From: Rhodanobacter denitrificans
Lineage (GTDB): Bacteria > Pseudomonadota > Gammaproteobacteria > Xanthomonadales > Rhodanobacteraceae
Direction: 5' to 3'
Length of the DNA stretch: 64,000 nucleotides
NCBI GenBank assembly: GCA_003241385.1
Contig: QFPO01000007.1
Coordinates: 167,877-231,876, forward strand
The translations under genes were made by a program, and so were the position numbers. Shown piece after piece: positions 9,247 to 18,504 of the stretch; the first letter of the stretch is position 1; each line of letters starts with the position of its first letter. The notes under the pieces were generated by a model, which saw only the letters and a list, made by a program, of their open reading frames with translations, was not told where the DNA came from and ran no database searches.

Positions 9247-11286
9247 ATGCGCTACTTGGCCTTGCTGTTGCTGCTGGTCGGTCTGGCCGCACATGCCCAG
9301 GAGGAAACCAGCGGCACGACGCCCTCTGGCGTGTGGTACCGCATCGCGGTTCCGGCCGGTTGGCAGGCCGGCGGTCCGCTCGTGCTGTTCCAGCACGGTT
9401 TCAATTTCTCCGAGGCCGACGGCCCGCCCTCGCTCGGTCCGCTGCGCGACGTGATGCTGTCCGAAGGCTATGCGGTGGCCGCGTCGGCCTACGCGCAGCG
9501 CGGCTGGGCCGTGTTCACCGCGATCGAGGACAACCGCGAACTGGTGGACGTCTTTACGGCTCGATTCGGCGCACCGGGCGAGATCGTGCCGTTCGGCGGC
9601 TCGCTCGGCGGCCTGCTCGCACTCAAGATCGCCGAGGCGCCGGGCTTCCCGCCGGTGAGCGGCGTCTACTCGCTGTGTCCGGCCGCCGCCGGCTCGCGGC
9701 TGTGGGATCACGCCATCGACATGCGCCTGGCCTACGACGTCGTCTGTGAAGGGTCCGGCCGTCTGCCGCAGGGCGCCGAGCCGCTGCCGTGGGCGCTCGA
9801 TCTGGACGACATCCCGTCCGATCTGGACGACCTCGGCAATCAGGTCGAAGTGCTGCGCGCGCTGATTCCGCTCAACCAGTGCACCGGCGTGAACCTGCCC
9901 GAGCCGCTGCGCAGCAGCAGCATGAAACGGCGTCTCGCCCAGCTGATGGCGGTCGCCGGCACCGACGACGAGAGTTTCTTCGTCACCAACATGGCCTATG
10001 CGATCTACGCACTCAGCGATCTGGTACGCGCGCCGGACAAGCTCGGCGGCCGCAATGCGATGACGACGCGCGGTGTGACCTATACCGATCCGGCGATCGA
10101 AGCCGGTATCGCGCGCATCGATGCCGATCCGCTGGCGGCGCTGGAGCTGCGCTGGCGTTCGGACGTGCGCGGTGCGATCGGTTCGGCGAAGGTCATCTCG
10201 CTGCACACCTCCAACGACCAGCTCGTCGTGCCGGCCAACCAGGACGTGCTGCGGCGCCGTCTGCCGGGCAGTCAGCTGACCAGCGCGATCGTCGCCGAGC
10301 AGGCACCCACCCATTGCGGCTTCACCGAGGTCGAGGGCAGGGCCGGCTGGGAAGCGCTGCGTGAATGGATGCGCAGCGAGCGTCAGCCGCGAACGGATGA
10401 TCTGCAGGCGCTGTGCCAGACGATGCAGGTGGCCGGCGTGTCGGGCGAGTGCCGCTTCGACGCAGCAGCGACCGTGCCGGCGCTCGACAGCGTGATCCCG
10501 CCGCGACCGGCCGCGGCGGCACCCGACTCACGCTACAGCGGACTGTGGTTCGATCCGGCGCGCGCCGGCGAGGGCATCTATCTGGAGATCCTCGATGCCG
10601 GCCGTGCGCATCTGTACTTCTACACGTACCCGGGCCAGGGCGTGCCGGGCGAGCAGGCCTGGTTGAACGCGGTCGGTCAGGTCGTCGACGGCGGCATCGT
10701 GTTCGATCAGGTCACGCGTCCAGTCCGCACGGCGGCCGGGGGTGGATTCGTGCACGAACCGTGGGGACGCATCCAGATCAGCTTCGACAGTTGTGACCGC
10801 GGCCACATGCGCTGGCAGGGACCGGACGGCTGGGGCACCGGCGAGGTGCCGCTGACGCGTCTGAGCGCATTGGAAGGTCTGAGCTGCGACTCGGTCGGCA
10901 CCTCGCCGCCGGCGCAGACCAGCGGTGCCTGGTTCGATCCGGCATTCACCGGCAGCGGCTTCCTGGTCCAGCAGCTCGGCAATGGCCGCAGCTGGATCGG
11001 CTGGTTCGACGCCGGCACCAACGGCGTGCAGACCTGGGCCGAGAACACGATCGAGCCCGGCGTGAGTCCGCTCGTGCTGTACCGACGGGTCGGTACGCGC
11101 TTCGGCGCCGGTTTCGATCCGCAGCAGCTGATTCCGACGCCGTGGGCAGACGTCGCACTGCAGATCTCGTGCGGCGATACCGGCAGCGCGCAGGTCCAGG
11201 TCCGCACGGGCCAACCGACGCCGGCGTCCCAGTTCGACCTGATTCGTCTGACGCGTCCGGCCGGTTTGCCGGGCTGCACGCCTTAG
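9247..11286 (+). CDS. Secreted alpha/beta hydrolase with two C-terminal WFDPxxxGxG repeats
   Basis: Encodes 679 aa. A clear signal peptide (MRYLALLLLLVGLAAHA) is followed by an alpha/beta-hydrolase domain of about 400 residues: the oxyanion segment LFQHGFNF and a nucleophile elbow FGGSLGG with Ser119. A His in THCGFTE near residue 357 is a plausible catalytic base. The C-terminal part holds two copies of a beta-rich unit of about 120 residues, each opening with WFDPA and a Gly-x-Gly (about 433-548 and 562-679). This repeat is seen in secreted proteins of this bacterial order and has no assigned function that I know of. The substrate is unknown; an exported esterase or peptidase-like role is possible. 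A 13-bp perfect hairpin follows the stop. Confidence 0.82.
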   Translation: MRYLALLLLLVGLAAHAQEETSGTTPSGVWYRIAVPAGWQAGGPLVLFQHGFNFSEADGPPSLGPLRDVMLSEGYAVAASAYAQRGWAVFTAIEDNRELVDVFTARFGAPGEIVPFGGSLGGLLALKIAEAPGFPPVSGVYSLCPAAAGSRLWDHAIDMRLAYDVVCEGSGRLPQGAEPLPWALDLDDIPSDLDDLGNQVEVLRALIPLNQCTGVNLPEPLRSSSMKRRLAQLMAVAGTDDESFFVTNMAYAIYALSDLVRAPDKLGGRNAMTTRGVTYTDPAIEAGIARIDADPLAALELRWRSDVRGAIGSAKVISLHTSNDQLVVPANQDVLRRRLPGSQLTSAIVAEQAPTHCGFTEVEGRAGWEALREWMRSERQPRTDDLQALCQTMQVAGVSGECRFDAAATVPALDSVIPPRPAAAAPDSRYSGLWFDPARAGEGIYLEILDAGRAHLYFYTYPGQGVPGEQAWLNAVGQVVDGGIVFDQVTRPVRTAAGGGFVHEPWGRIQISFDSCDRGHMRWQGPDGWGTGEVPLTRLSALEGLSCDSVGTSPPAQTSGAWFDPAFTGSGFLVQQLGNGRSWIGWFDAGTNGVQTWAENTIEPGVSPLVLYRRVGTRFGAGFDPQQLIPTPWADVALQISCGDTGSAQVQVRTGQPTPASQFDLIRLTRPAGLPGCTP

Positions 11287-11294
11287 CGTTCGAG

Positions 11295-11324
11295 CCGCAC
11301 GCCGCGCTCGTGCGCGGCGTGCGG
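11295..11324. terminator. 13-bp GC hairpin between convergent genes, no U tract
   Basis: The arms CCGCACGCCGCGC (11295-11307) and GCGCGGCGTGCGG (11312-11324) are perfectly complementary around a TCGT loop. The hairpin sits 8 bp after the hydrolase stop, between it and the convergent panE. There is no T run on either side, so it would be a non-canonical or bidirectional terminator, or an mRNA 3'-end stabiliser. Confidence 0.5.
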
Positions 11325-11410
11325 TCCGGCGACAGCAGCACTTTCTCGTCGGCGCCGGGCGGCACCATAAACGGGTCAGGCGCGGGCGCAGCCGCGCCGG
11401 CCCCGCAGCC

Positions 11411-12352
11411 TCAGCTGCCGCGCTGCCGCAGCAGATGCGCCTGCAAATGAATCCAGGCGACGCGCAGCAGCGGCACCGCCACGCCGAAGGCCTCGGCGCG
11501 ATGCACGAGGTCGCCGACGATGTGCGCCGCCTCGATCGGCTGGCCGGATTCCAGATCGCGCAGCATCGAGGCGGTCAGCGGCGAGCGCGGCTGCGCCAGT
11601 GCATTGAGCGCGGTCGTCTGGATCGTCTCGGGGATCGGCTGGCCGGCCGCGGCGGCGACCGCGACGCATTCGGCGTAGAGCGTGCGCATGAACGCATCGC
11701 CGCCGTCGGTCGCGACGATCACGCCGATGCTCGCGCGCATCAGGCAGGTGCCGGCCGCCAGCGCAGTCAGGAACGAATACTTGACCCACATCTCGTGCGC
11801 GATGTCGCGCGCGTGCACGGTGTCGAACGTGGCCGGCGCGAACGCCTCGGCGATCGCGCGGCAGCGCGCGCTGTCCGGATCGCCGCTGCGCTCGCCGAAC
11901 GTGACCGACGCGACCGGGCCCAGATGCAGGATTTCGCCGTCGGGCCCCTTGGCGGCACTGATGAAGCACAGGCCGCCGAGCACGCGCTCGGCGCCGAAGC
12001 GGCGATCGAGCGCCGGGTAGTGCAGCAGCCCGTTCAACAGCGGCAGCACGGCGGCACCGGCCTCGACGGCCGGCGCGATCGCATCCATCGAGCCGTCGAG
12101 GTCGTAGGCCTTGCAGCTGAGCAGGACCAGGTCGTAACCGCGCGCGGCATCGCCGGTCAGCTGGTCCTGCGTCACGCAGCGGACCTGGAGGTCGGCATCG
12201 CCGGCGGCCGGGCTGCGGATGCGCAGGCCGCGCTCGGCCAGATCGCGCGCGCGCGCCGGGCGCACCAGAAAGGTCACGTCGGCACCGGCCTGCGCGAGGC
12301 GGCCGCCGAAATAGCCGCCGGTCCCGCCGGCGCCGAGTACGAGCATCTTCAT
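11411..12352 (-). CDS. panE: 2-dehydropantoate 2-reductase (ketopantoate reductase)
   Basis: Encodes 313 aa, the usual size of PanE/ApbA. It reduces ketopantoate to pantoate with NADPH in pantothenate/CoA synthesis in the cytoplasm. The N-terminus MKMLVLGAGGTGGYFGGRLA is the GxGxxG NADP site. The catalytic Lys lies in the WVKYSFLTALA segment near residue 190 and the C-terminal helical domain (about 185-305) is complete. The family also holds paralogs acting on other 2-oxo acids, so the exact substrate is not certain. It stands alone and converges with the hydrolase gene. The minus strand of 12401-12416 holds a TATGCT that could be its -10. Confidence 0.85.
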   Translation of the reverse strand: MKMLVLGAGGTGGYFGGRLAQAGADVTFLVRPARARDLAERGLRIRSPAAGDADLQVRCVTQDQLTGDAARGYDLVLLSCKAYDLDGSMDAIAPAVEAGAAVLPLLNGLLHYPALDRRFGAERVLGGLCFISAAKGPDGEILHLGPVASVTFGERSGDPDSARCRAIAEAFAPATFDTVHARDIAHEMWVKYSFLTALAAGTCLMRASIGVIVATDGGDAFMRTLYAECVAVAAAAGQPIPETIQTTALNALAQPRSPLTASMLRDLESGQPIEAAHIVGDLVHRAEAFGVAVPLLRVAWIHLQAHLLRQRGS

Positions 12353-12519
12353 CGTTCGAACGTCCTCTGCGCGCGACGCGCGCGATCGCTCCCGCCGGCC
12401 GCAGCATAGCGAGCGGTCCGCCGTGCTGTCACGGCGCGCGCGTAGCGTTCTTCAGGGTGCCGTCGTGGGCGCGCGGGCAGTCCGCCGGCAACGCGAAGGC
12501 GATCAGCGGCGCATCGGCT

Positions 12520-12927
12520 TCATTTGATCGGGTAGGTCTCGACGGCGCCTTGCTGCGCCGGCTCGGCCGGCCGCGTCGCCGGCTGCGCGGCGGCCGCGCC
12601 GCAGCGATACGCGGCCCAGCTCTGCGCACCGTCGCGCGGATCGCCGAGCGGCCGGATCGTGTCCGCGCCGAGGCCGGCGGCTTCGTTGCGCGCCATGACT
12701 TCGAGCTCGTCGCGGACCTTGAGGTTGCTGCGGTCGACCGGGCCGACGCGGTCGAGCACCGAGACGGTCACCTTGCCGCGCTCGGTGCAGCCGGCGACGT
12801 CGCCGTTCCAGGCGACGCGCACATGGCGGCCGGCCGAGTCGAGCTTGATGCCCCAGCTGCAGCCGGCCAGCACGGCGCCGCCGATCAACACGGCCGCCAC
12901 GGGCAGGCCGGACATACGGGTTTTCAT
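12520..12927 (-). CDS. DUF4156-family lipoprotein
   Basis: Encodes 135 aa. The N-terminus is a lipoprotein signal ending in VLAGC, with Cys23 as the lipidated residue, so it is probably anchored in an envelope membrane. The body matches the DUF4156 pattern seen in small enterobacterial and xanthomonad lipoproteins: LDSAGRHVRV, a conserved Cys in VAGCTERGKVTVSVLD, then LKVRDELEVMARNEAAGLGADTI. The C-terminus is Ala/Pro-rich. Function is unknown in the family. It lies 62 bp downstream of the M16 peptidase gene on the same strand and may be cotranscribed with it. Confidence 0.78.
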   Translation of the reverse strand: MKTRMSGLPVAAVLIGGAVLAGCSWGIKLDSAGRHVRVAWNGDVAGCTERGKVTVSVLDRVGPVDRSNLKVRDELEVMARNEAAGLGADTIRPLGDPRDGAQSWAAYRCGAAAAQPATRPAEPAQQGAVETYPIK

Positions 12928-12989
12928 CGGGATCTCCGCGGGAAACGTCCGCGGCGCCGCCCGAACGAGCGGCGCCGCGGACGGCCGGT

Positions 12990-15830
12990 TCAGCGTAGCA
13001 CCTTGCCGTCGGCGTCGATGACCTTGACCTCGCCGAGCTTCAGGTCGCGGACAGGCTGCTCGATCTTCGACAGATCGCCGACGATGACCCAGGTCAGCGC
13101 ATCGGCGCGGTACAGCGCCTTGGCGGTCGCCTGCACCTGGGCGTCGTCGAGGCCTTCGAGCTTGGCCTTGAGCGTCGGCACGTAGTCGTCCGGGCGGCCG
13201 TAGAGCTGGTTGCTCGCGAGCGCGCCGAGCACGCTGCTGGTCGCCTCGTAGGCGCCGGGCAGCGCACGCACGCGCTGTTCCTTGATCTTGCCGATCTCGG
13301 CGTCGGTCAGCGGCTTGTCGCCGGCGATCTGGCGCACTTCCTTGAGCACCTCGGCGGCCGACTCGGCGGTCTTGTCAGTCTGCACCGAGGCCACCATCAT
13401 CAGCGGCCGCTGCCCGATCGCATCCTGGATGATGCTCGACGCGCCGTAGGCCCAGCGCTTGTCCTCGCGCAGGTTCATGTTGAGGCGCGAGGTGAACGTG
13501 CCGCCGAACGCACCGTTGGCGGTCTGCACCTGCAGGTAGTCCGGCGCGCGCGTCGACGGTGCGAGCAGGCCGGCCAGGATCAGCGACTGCGGCGAATCCT
13601 TGCGGTCGATCAGGAACACGCGCGGCTTGGACTGCGCCGCCACCTCGGCGACGTTCTTCTTCGGCACCGCGCCGGCCGGCGCCTGCCAGTCGCCGAACAC
13701 GCGATCGAGCTGCGGAATGATCGCTTCGAGCGTCGTGTCGCCGGCGACCAGGATGCGCGCGTTGTCGGGGCGGTAGAAGTCGCGGTGGAACGCGGCGAGA
13801 TCCTCGGCCGTCAGCGCGCCGATCGCCGCCTCGGTGCCGCTGCCGGTGAACGGGATGCCGTAGGCGTGGCCGTTGCCGTACAGCAGCGGCGGCAGCGTGC
13901 GCATCGCCAGGCTGTTGGGCTGCGTCTTCTCCTGCGCGATGCCGGCCAGCCACTGCGCGCGGATGCGGTCGATGTCGGTCTGGCGGAACGCCGGATTGCG
14001 CACGACGTCGGCGAACAGCGCGAGCGAGGGCTCGAGCTGGTCGTTGAGCGCATTGAGGCCGATCGACGAGCTGTCCAGGCCGGCCCCGCCGCCGATGCGC
14101 GCGCCCAGGCGCTCCTTGCGCTTGGCGATCTCGACCGAGTCGAGCGTACGCGTGCCCTCGTCGAGCATCGCCGCGGTGAAGCTGGCGGTGCCGAGCTTGC
14201 GTCCGAGATCGGCGGCATAGCCGGCATCGAACTGCAGCTGGATCTGCGTGACCGGAATCGTGTGGCGCTCGGCCAGGATCACCTCGATGCCGTTCTTGAG
14301 CTTGCCGCGCTGCACCTTCGGGAAGCTCAGGTCCGGGAACGTCGTGACCTGCGGCAGGCCCTGGCTGCGGTCGACCGTCGAGGCCACCGTGCGGAACTCG
14401 CCGGCCGGCGCGCGCACCGCGGCCGGCTTGCCGTCGGCGGCCGGCAGGCCCTTGACCGCCGCGTCCTCGGCGGCGAGGTCGGTGTCCGGCTTGGCCGGCA
14501 GCACGGTCAGCGTGTAGTCGCCGCGCGCGAGCCAGCGGCCGGCCGCGGCCTTGACGCTGTCGGCCGTCGCCGCGCCGATGCGCGCCAGGTCGGTCTTGTA
14601 GGCGGCCGGATCGCCGCGGTAGACCTGGCCCTCGGCCAGGATCGTCGCCTTGCCGCCGAAGCCGCCGACCTTCTCGAGGCCGCGCACGAAGCTCGAGGTG
14701 ACGCCGGTCTTGGCGCGCGCGAGCTCGTCCTCGGTCGGACCCTCGGCCAGGAACCTGGCCCATTCCTCGGCGACGACGGCTTCGACCCGGGCGGGCTCGA
14801 CGCCGTTCTTGACGTCGGCGCTCAGCACGAACAGACCGGCGAGATTGAAGGTCTGCGCGCTGACCGAGACGTCGTCGACCAGCTTGTCCTGGTAGACCAG
14901 GCGCTGGTACAGCCGCGAGGTCTTGCCGCCGCCGAGCGCGGAGGCGGCCAGCTCGAGCAGCGGCGCGTCGGCGTCGGCCAGTCCCGGCGTGTTCCAGCTG
15001 CGGTAGACGCGCGTCTGCGCGACGTGGTCGTGCTGGATGCCACGCGTGGACGCCGAGCGCGGCGCGGTCCACGGCTGCTGGCGCGGCACCGGCTGGCCCG
15101 GCGGAATGTCGCCGAAGAACTTCAGCGCCTTCTCGCGCGCGATCTCCGGCGTGATGTCGCCGGCCATGACCAGCGTGGTGTTGGTCGCGCCGTAGTAGTC
15201 GCGGAACCACTGCTTGACGTCGTCGAGCGAGGCCGCCTCCAGATCGGCCATCGAGCCGATCGTGGTGTGCTGGTACGGGTGATTGGCCGGGAACGAGTTC
15301 AGCAGCAGATTCTCGTAGACGCGGCCGTACGGGCGGTTCTCGCCCTGGCGCTTCTCGTTCTGCACGACGCCGCGCTGGGTGTCGAGCTCGGCCTGTCCGA
15401 TCGCACCGAGCAGGTGGCCCATGCGGTCCGACTCCATCCACAGCGCCATGTCGAGCGCGGTGGTCGGCACGGTCTGGAAGTAGTTGGTGCGGTCGAACCA
15501 GGTCGTGCCGTTCATGTCGGTCGCGCCGACGCGTTCGAACGGTTCGAAATAGGTGCCCTTGCGATGCTCGGAGCCCGAGAACATCAGGTGCTCGAACAGA
15601 TGCGCGAAACCGGTCTTGCCGGCCGGCTCGTCGGCCGAGCCGACGTGATACCAGACGCTGACCGCGACGACCGGTGCCTTGTGGTCCTCGGTGACGACGA
15701 CGGTCAGGCCGTTGGGCAGCGTGAAGCGGGTGTAGGGGATGTCGATCACATCGGTCACCGGGCTAGCGGACGCGGCGAGGCTCGCCGCCAGCAGACCGGC
15801 GACGATGGCGGGGCGAAACGGTTTGAGCAT
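12990..15830 (-). CDS. Exported M16-family zinc metallopeptidase (two fused M16 halves)
   Basis: Encodes 946 aa. The ATG at 15830 gives a signal peptide (MLKPFRPAIVAGLLAASLAASA). The first M16 domain has the inverted zinc motif HLFEH (His77, Glu80, His81) and a downstream Glu in the ELDTQRGVVQNE segment. The second half (about 500-930) has the fold but no HxxEH, as usual for the non-catalytic half of pitrilysin-type clamshells. Likely a periplasmic oligopeptidase. The nearest relatives are the fused M16 proteins common in xanthomonads. An in-frame extension to 15944 exists but lacks a signal peptide at its start and is Pro/Arg-rich, so the shorter start is preferred. Confidence 0.9.
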   Translation of the reverse strand: MLKPFRPAIVAGLLAASLAASASPVTDVIDIPYTRFTLPNGLTVVVTEDHKAPVVAVSVWYHVGSADEPAGKTGFAHLFEHLMFSGSEHRKGTYFEPFERVGATDMNGTTWFDRTNYFQTVPTTALDMALWMESDRMGHLLGAIGQAELDTQRGVVQNEKRQGENRPYGRVYENLLLNSFPANHPYQHTTIGSMADLEAASLDDVKQWFRDYYGATNTTLVMAGDITPEIAREKALKFFGDIPPGQPVPRQQPWTAPRSASTRGIQHDHVAQTRVYRSWNTPGLADADAPLLELAASALGGGKTSRLYQRLVYQDKLVDDVSVSAQTFNLAGLFVLSADVKNGVEPARVEAVVAEEWARFLAEGPTEDELARAKTGVTSSFVRGLEKVGGFGGKATILAEGQVYRGDPAAYKTDLARIGAATADSVKAAAGRWLARGDYTLTVLPAKPDTDLAAEDAAVKGLPAADGKPAAVRAPAGEFRTVASTVDRSQGLPQVTTFPDLSFPKVQRGKLKNGIEVILAERHTIPVTQIQLQFDAGYAADLGRKLGTASFTAAMLDEGTRTLDSVEIAKRKERLGARIGGGAGLDSSSIGLNALNDQLEPSLALFADVVRNPAFRQTDIDRIRAQWLAGIAQEKTQPNSLAMRTLPPLLYGNGHAYGIPFTGSGTEAAIGALTAEDLAAFHRDFYRPDNARILVAGDTTLEAIIPQLDRVFGDWQAPAGAVPKKNVAEVAAQSKPRVFLIDRKDSPQSLILAGLLAPSTRAPDYLQVQTANGAFGGTFTSRLNMNLREDKRWAYGASSIIQDAIGQRPLMMVASVQTDKTAESAAEVLKEVRQIAGDKPLTDAEIGKIKEQRVRALPGAYEATSSVLGALASNQLYGRPDDYVPTLKAKLEGLDDAQVQATAKALYRADALTWVIVGDLSKIEQPVRDLKLGEVKVIDADGKVLR

Positions 15831-16054
15831 GAAGGGATCCTTTCGAGGTGTCGCGATCGCGGCAGGTGTCGGCCGGGATGGCGGTCGGTCGGGTCGCCGG
15901 ACACGGCGGGCCGCGGGAGGCGCAGATGGTACCGGATCGACCACGGCGCGCCGCCGCGAGTTCGCCGCGCGGTGTGTCCGCGGGCGGCGTCGGGCTGTCC
16001 GTGCGGCCGGTCGCGGTCGTGAAAGCGGACAGATCGCGCTCCGAGCAGACTAAT

Positions 16055-16067
16055 AATCAATTGTTTT
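16055..16067 (+). promoter_or_regulatory. IHF-like site upstream of the sigma-54 promoter
   Basis: AATCAATTGTTTT fits the IHF consensus WATCAANNNNTTR except for its last base. It sits in a strikingly AT-rich stretch (about 16050-16083) in an otherwise 70% G+C region, about 20 bp upstream of the -24 element. Sigma-54 promoters commonly use IHF bending at such a position. No enhancer-binding site was identified. Confidence 0.35.
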
Positions 16068-16082
16068 ATAAGTATTTATTGG

Positions 16083-16100
16083 TTGGCACGCCTATTGCTT
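16083..16100 (+). promoter_or_regulatory. Sigma-54 (RpoN) -24/-12 promoter
   Basis: TTGGCACGCCTATTGCTT matches the sigma-54 consensus TGGCACG-N4-TTGCW without a mismatch (GG at 16085-16086, GC at 16097-16098). Transcription would begin near 16110. That leaves a leader of about 40 nt ending in a strong AAAGGAGAG ribosome-binding site (about 16136-16144) for the 49-aa peptide at 16150. Confidence 0.75.
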
Positions 16101-16149
16101 AATAAGACATGCGGGCAGCAGCCCGATACCCCGAGAAAGGAGAGACACC

Positions 16150-16299
16150 ATGAAAACCGAAATGATCGTTCTGCGCGGCCTGTTCGTGATCACGATGGCC
16201 ACCGTCGTCGCCGGCTTCGGCAGCTTCGTGCGCTCGATCGACACCACGCCGGTGCAGATCGCGCAGACCACGACCGCGACCACCGCGCATGCCGGCTGA
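16150..16299 (+). CDS. 49-aa single-pass membrane or exported peptide under sigma-54 control
   Basis: Short frame of 49 codons starting MKTEMIVLRGLFVITMATVV and ending TTATTAHAG. Residues of about 6-27 form one hydrophobic helix; the tail is Thr/Ala-rich and polar. The initiation signals are the best in the window: AAAGGAGAG 5 nt before the ATG, and an exact sigma-54 promoter 50 bp upstream. Codon use (GC-rich third positions) agrees with a real gene. No family is recognised. In this order sigma-54 serves type IV pili, flagella and nitrogen or envelope responses, so a surface or envelope role is possible, but that is inference. Confidence 0.65.
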   Translation: MKTEMIVLRGLFVITMATVVAGFGSFVRSIDTTPVQIAQTTTATTAHAG

Positions 16300-16438
16300 G
16301 CGCAGCGAGCGTTCGCCGATGGCGACGATCGCCGCGTGCACCTGCACGCCTGTCCCGATGGTTCGTACCCGGACGCGGCGCCGCGTCGATGCGGCGCCGC
16401 CCACGCGGTGCTGATGTTCGCTGACGCATAATGCGTCG

Positions 16439-16909
16439 GTGCTGCACGTCCTGCTCTACCAGCCCGAGATTCCGCCCAATACCGGCAACGTGATCCGGCT
16501 GTGCGCCAATACCGGCGCGACCCTGCATCTGATCCGGCCGCTCGGCTACGCGCTCGACGACGCCAAGCTGCGTCGCGCAGGCCTGGATTATCACGAATAC
16601 GCCGCTCTCGCCGTCCACGACGACCTCGACGCCTGCCTGGCCGCGATCGCACCGGCGCGCCTGCTGGCGCTGTCGACGCGCGGCCGCCGCCGCTACGACG
16701 CGGTCGACTATCGGGCCGGCGACGCGGTGCTGTTCGGTCCGGAGACGCGCGGCCTGCCGCAGGCCGTGCTCGACGCAGTGCCGGCCGAGCAGCGGCTGCG
16801 CCTGCCGATGCGGCCCGGCAATCGCAGCCTCAACCTGTCCAATGCGGTCGCCGTCGTCGTCTACGAGGCGTGGCGGCAGCTCGGGTTCGCGGGCGCGGCC
16901 GAGGCCTGA
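16439..16909 (+). CDS. trmL: tRNA (cytidine/uridine-34 2'-O)-methyltransferase TrmL
   Basis: Encodes 156 aa, the normal size for this minimal SPOUT methyltransferase, which methylates the wobble ribose of tRNA-Leu isoacceptors using SAM. Diagnostic segments are [20 protein letters not shown] at the start, FGPETRGLP (about residues 100-108) and the trefoil-knot end [23 protein letters not shown] 16439 is used because the upstream ATG is out of frame. A CATAAT (-10-like) at 16427-16432 lies only 6 nt upstream, so translation may start at the transcript's 5' end. It converges with gpsA, 15 bp away. Confidence 0.92.
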   Translation: MLHVLLYQPEIPPNTGNVIRLCANTGATLHLIRPLGYALDDAKLRRAGLDYHEYAALAVHDDLDACLAAIAPARLLALSTRGRRRYDAVDYRAGDAVLFGPETRGLPQAVLDAVPAEQRLRLPMRPGNRSLNLSNAVAVVVYEAWRQLGFAGAAEA

Positions 16910-16924
16910 CGCGCGCCCGCGCGC

Positions 16925-17932
16925 TCAGATCGGGAATTCCGGCTTCTGCTCGCGCGCCAGCAGGGCGCGCATGCCCTCCTCGGGCGTGATCTGGCCGTGC
17001 AGCACGCGCTGCACACCTTCGCTGATCGGCAGGTCCACCGCGTGCTGGCGCGCCAGGCGCATGACCGCATCGACGGTGACGATCGATTCGACGACCTGGC
17101 CGATCTGCTGCACCGCCTCGGCGATCGGCACGCCGCGGCCGAGCGCGAGGCCAAGCCGCCGGTTGCGCGACAGGTCGCCGGTGCAGGTCAGCACCAGGTC
17201 GCCGAGGCCGGACAGGCCCATCAGGGTCTCCGCGCGCGCGCCGAGCGCACCGCCGAGGCGCAGCATCTCGCTCATGCCGCGCGTGATCAGGCCGGCGCGG
17301 GCGTTGAGTCCCAGCTGCATGCCGTCGGCGACGCCGGTCGCCACGGCCAGCACGTTCTTCATCGCACCGCCCAGCTCGGCGCCGAGCACGTCGGCGCCGG
17401 TGTAGGCGCGCAGCAGCGGCGAGTGCAGCAGCTGCGCGATCGTCTGCGCATAGGCCGGATCGTCCGAATGCACGGTCACCGCGGTCGGCAGGCCGCGCGC
17501 GACCTCGTGCGCGAATGACGGACCGGTGACGACGGCGGCCGGGTGCGCCGGAAAGCGCTCGGCGACCAGCTCGTGCAGGAACCGGCCCGAGGCCGGGTCG
17601 AAACCCTTGGTCGCCCAGACGATGCCGGCGCCCGGTGCAACCCATGGTGCGATCTGGTCGAGCGTCTCGGCGAATGCATGGCTCGGCACGACGACCAGCA
17701 CCGTGCCGGCATCGCGCACGGTGGTCTGGAGCGCCGAGGACAGCTGCAGGCCGTCCGGGAACGGCAGGTCCGGCAGGTAGCGCGCATTGGTGCGCGTCGT
17801 CGCCATCTCGACGACGGCTGCGGCCGAACGGCCCCACAGCGTCGTCGGTACCTCGTTTCGCGCGAGCAGCACGGCCAAGGCCGTGCCCCAGGAGCCGGCC
17901 CCGATGACCGCGACCGGCGTGGTATCGCTCAT
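16925..17932 (-). CDS. gpsA: Glycerol-3-phosphate dehydrogenase [NAD(P)+]
   Basis: Encodes 335 aa. Reduces dihydroxyacetone phosphate to sn-glycerol-3-phosphate, the backbone precursor for phospholipids made by the plsB product encoded at 36180. Start ATG 17932 gives the expected [20 protein letters not shown] nucleotide-binding motif. Family signatures GPSFAHEVA, the catalytic Lys in [12 protein letters not shown], and [13 protein letters not shown] with SRNRRLG are intact. It follows secB by only 7 bp on the same strand, as in E. coli and Xanthomonas (secB-gpsA), so they form one transcription unit. Confidence 0.96.
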   Translation of the reverse strand: MSDTTPVAVIGAGSWGTALAVLLARNEVPTTLWGRSAAAVVEMATTRTNARYLPDLPFPDGLQLSSALQTTVRDAGTVLVVVPSHAFAETLDQIAPWVAPGAGIVWATKGFDPASGRFLHELVAERFPAHPAAVVTGPSFAHEVARGLPTAVTVHSDDPAYAQTIAQLLHSPLLRAYTGADVLGAELGGAMKNVLAVATGVADGMQLGLNARAGLITRGMSEMLRLGGALGARAETLMGLSGLGDLVLTCTGDLSRNRRLGLALGRGVPIAEAVQQIGQVVESIVTVDAVMRLARQHAVDLPISEGVQRVLHGQITPEEGMRALLAREQKPEFPI

Positions 17933-17939
17933 CGTGCGA

Positions 17940-18443
17940 TCAGGCGTTGAGGCCCTGGGTGGGCTGGTTGCCGCCTTCGGCGCGACGACGCAGCTGCTCG
18001 GCATAGAGCGCCTCGAAGTTGATCGGCTGCAGCAGGAACGGCGGGAAGCCGCCGTTCTGCACGAGGTCGGAGACGACCTGGCGCGCATACGGGAACAGCG
18101 TGTTCGGGCAGTAGGTCGAGAGCACCGCCTCGCGCGAGGCGTCGTCGAAACCGGTCAGACCGAAGATGCCGGCCTGCTGGACTTCGGCCAGATAAGCCGT
18201 CTTGTCCTCGACCTTGCAGGTCACGGTCGCGCCGAGCACGACTTCGAACACGCCGTCGCCGAGCTGGTTGACACGCTGGCTGAGGTTGAGCTCGATGTTC
18301 GGCTGCCCCTGCTGCTGGAAGATGTGCGGTGCATTCGGCGCCTCGAACGAGGCGTCCTTGATGTAGATGCGCTGCAGGTTGAGCTGGGCGCCGCCCTGCG
18401 GCTGCGCTGCGCCGTTGGCCGCGCCGTCGATGTTCTCTGCCAT
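17940..18443 (-). CDS. secB: Preprotein translocase chaperone SecB
   Basis: Encodes 167 aa, slightly longer than E. coli SecB (155 aa) through extra N- and C-terminal tails. The tetrameric cytosolic chaperone holds preproteins unfolded and delivers them to SecA. Recognisable stretches: [30 protein letters not shown] strand 3 ([20 protein letters not shown]), the [12 protein letters not shown] segment and [17 protein letters not shown]. It is followed by gpsA after 7 bp. Upstream, a 14-bp tandem repeat lies in the probable 5' leader. The grxC gene that often sits between rhodanese and secB is absent here. Confidence 0.97.
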   Translation of the reverse strand: MAENIDGAANGAAQPQGGAQLNLQRIYIKDASFEAPNAPHIFQQQGQPNIELNLSQRVNQLGDGVFEVVLGATVTCKVEDKTAYLAEVQQAGIFGLTGFDDASREAVLSTYCPNTLFPYARQVVSDLVQNGGFPPFLLQPINFEALYAEQLRRRAEGGNQPTQGLNA

Positions 18444-18476
18444 GTGGTGCTCCGGAAGCTGTTGCGAGGAGAAAAA

Positions 18477-18504
18477 GGGGGATTGAAGCTGGGGGAATGA
18501 AGCT
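18477..18504. repeat. Two tandem 14-bp repeats upstream of secB
   Basis: GGGGGATTGAAGCT (18477-18490) is followed directly by GGGGGAATGAAGCT (18491-18504), one mismatch apart. On the secB strand this reads as two AGCTTCAWTCCCCC units 34 bp before the start codon. They may be part of the leader or an operator, or simply slippage products. Confidence 0.5.
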
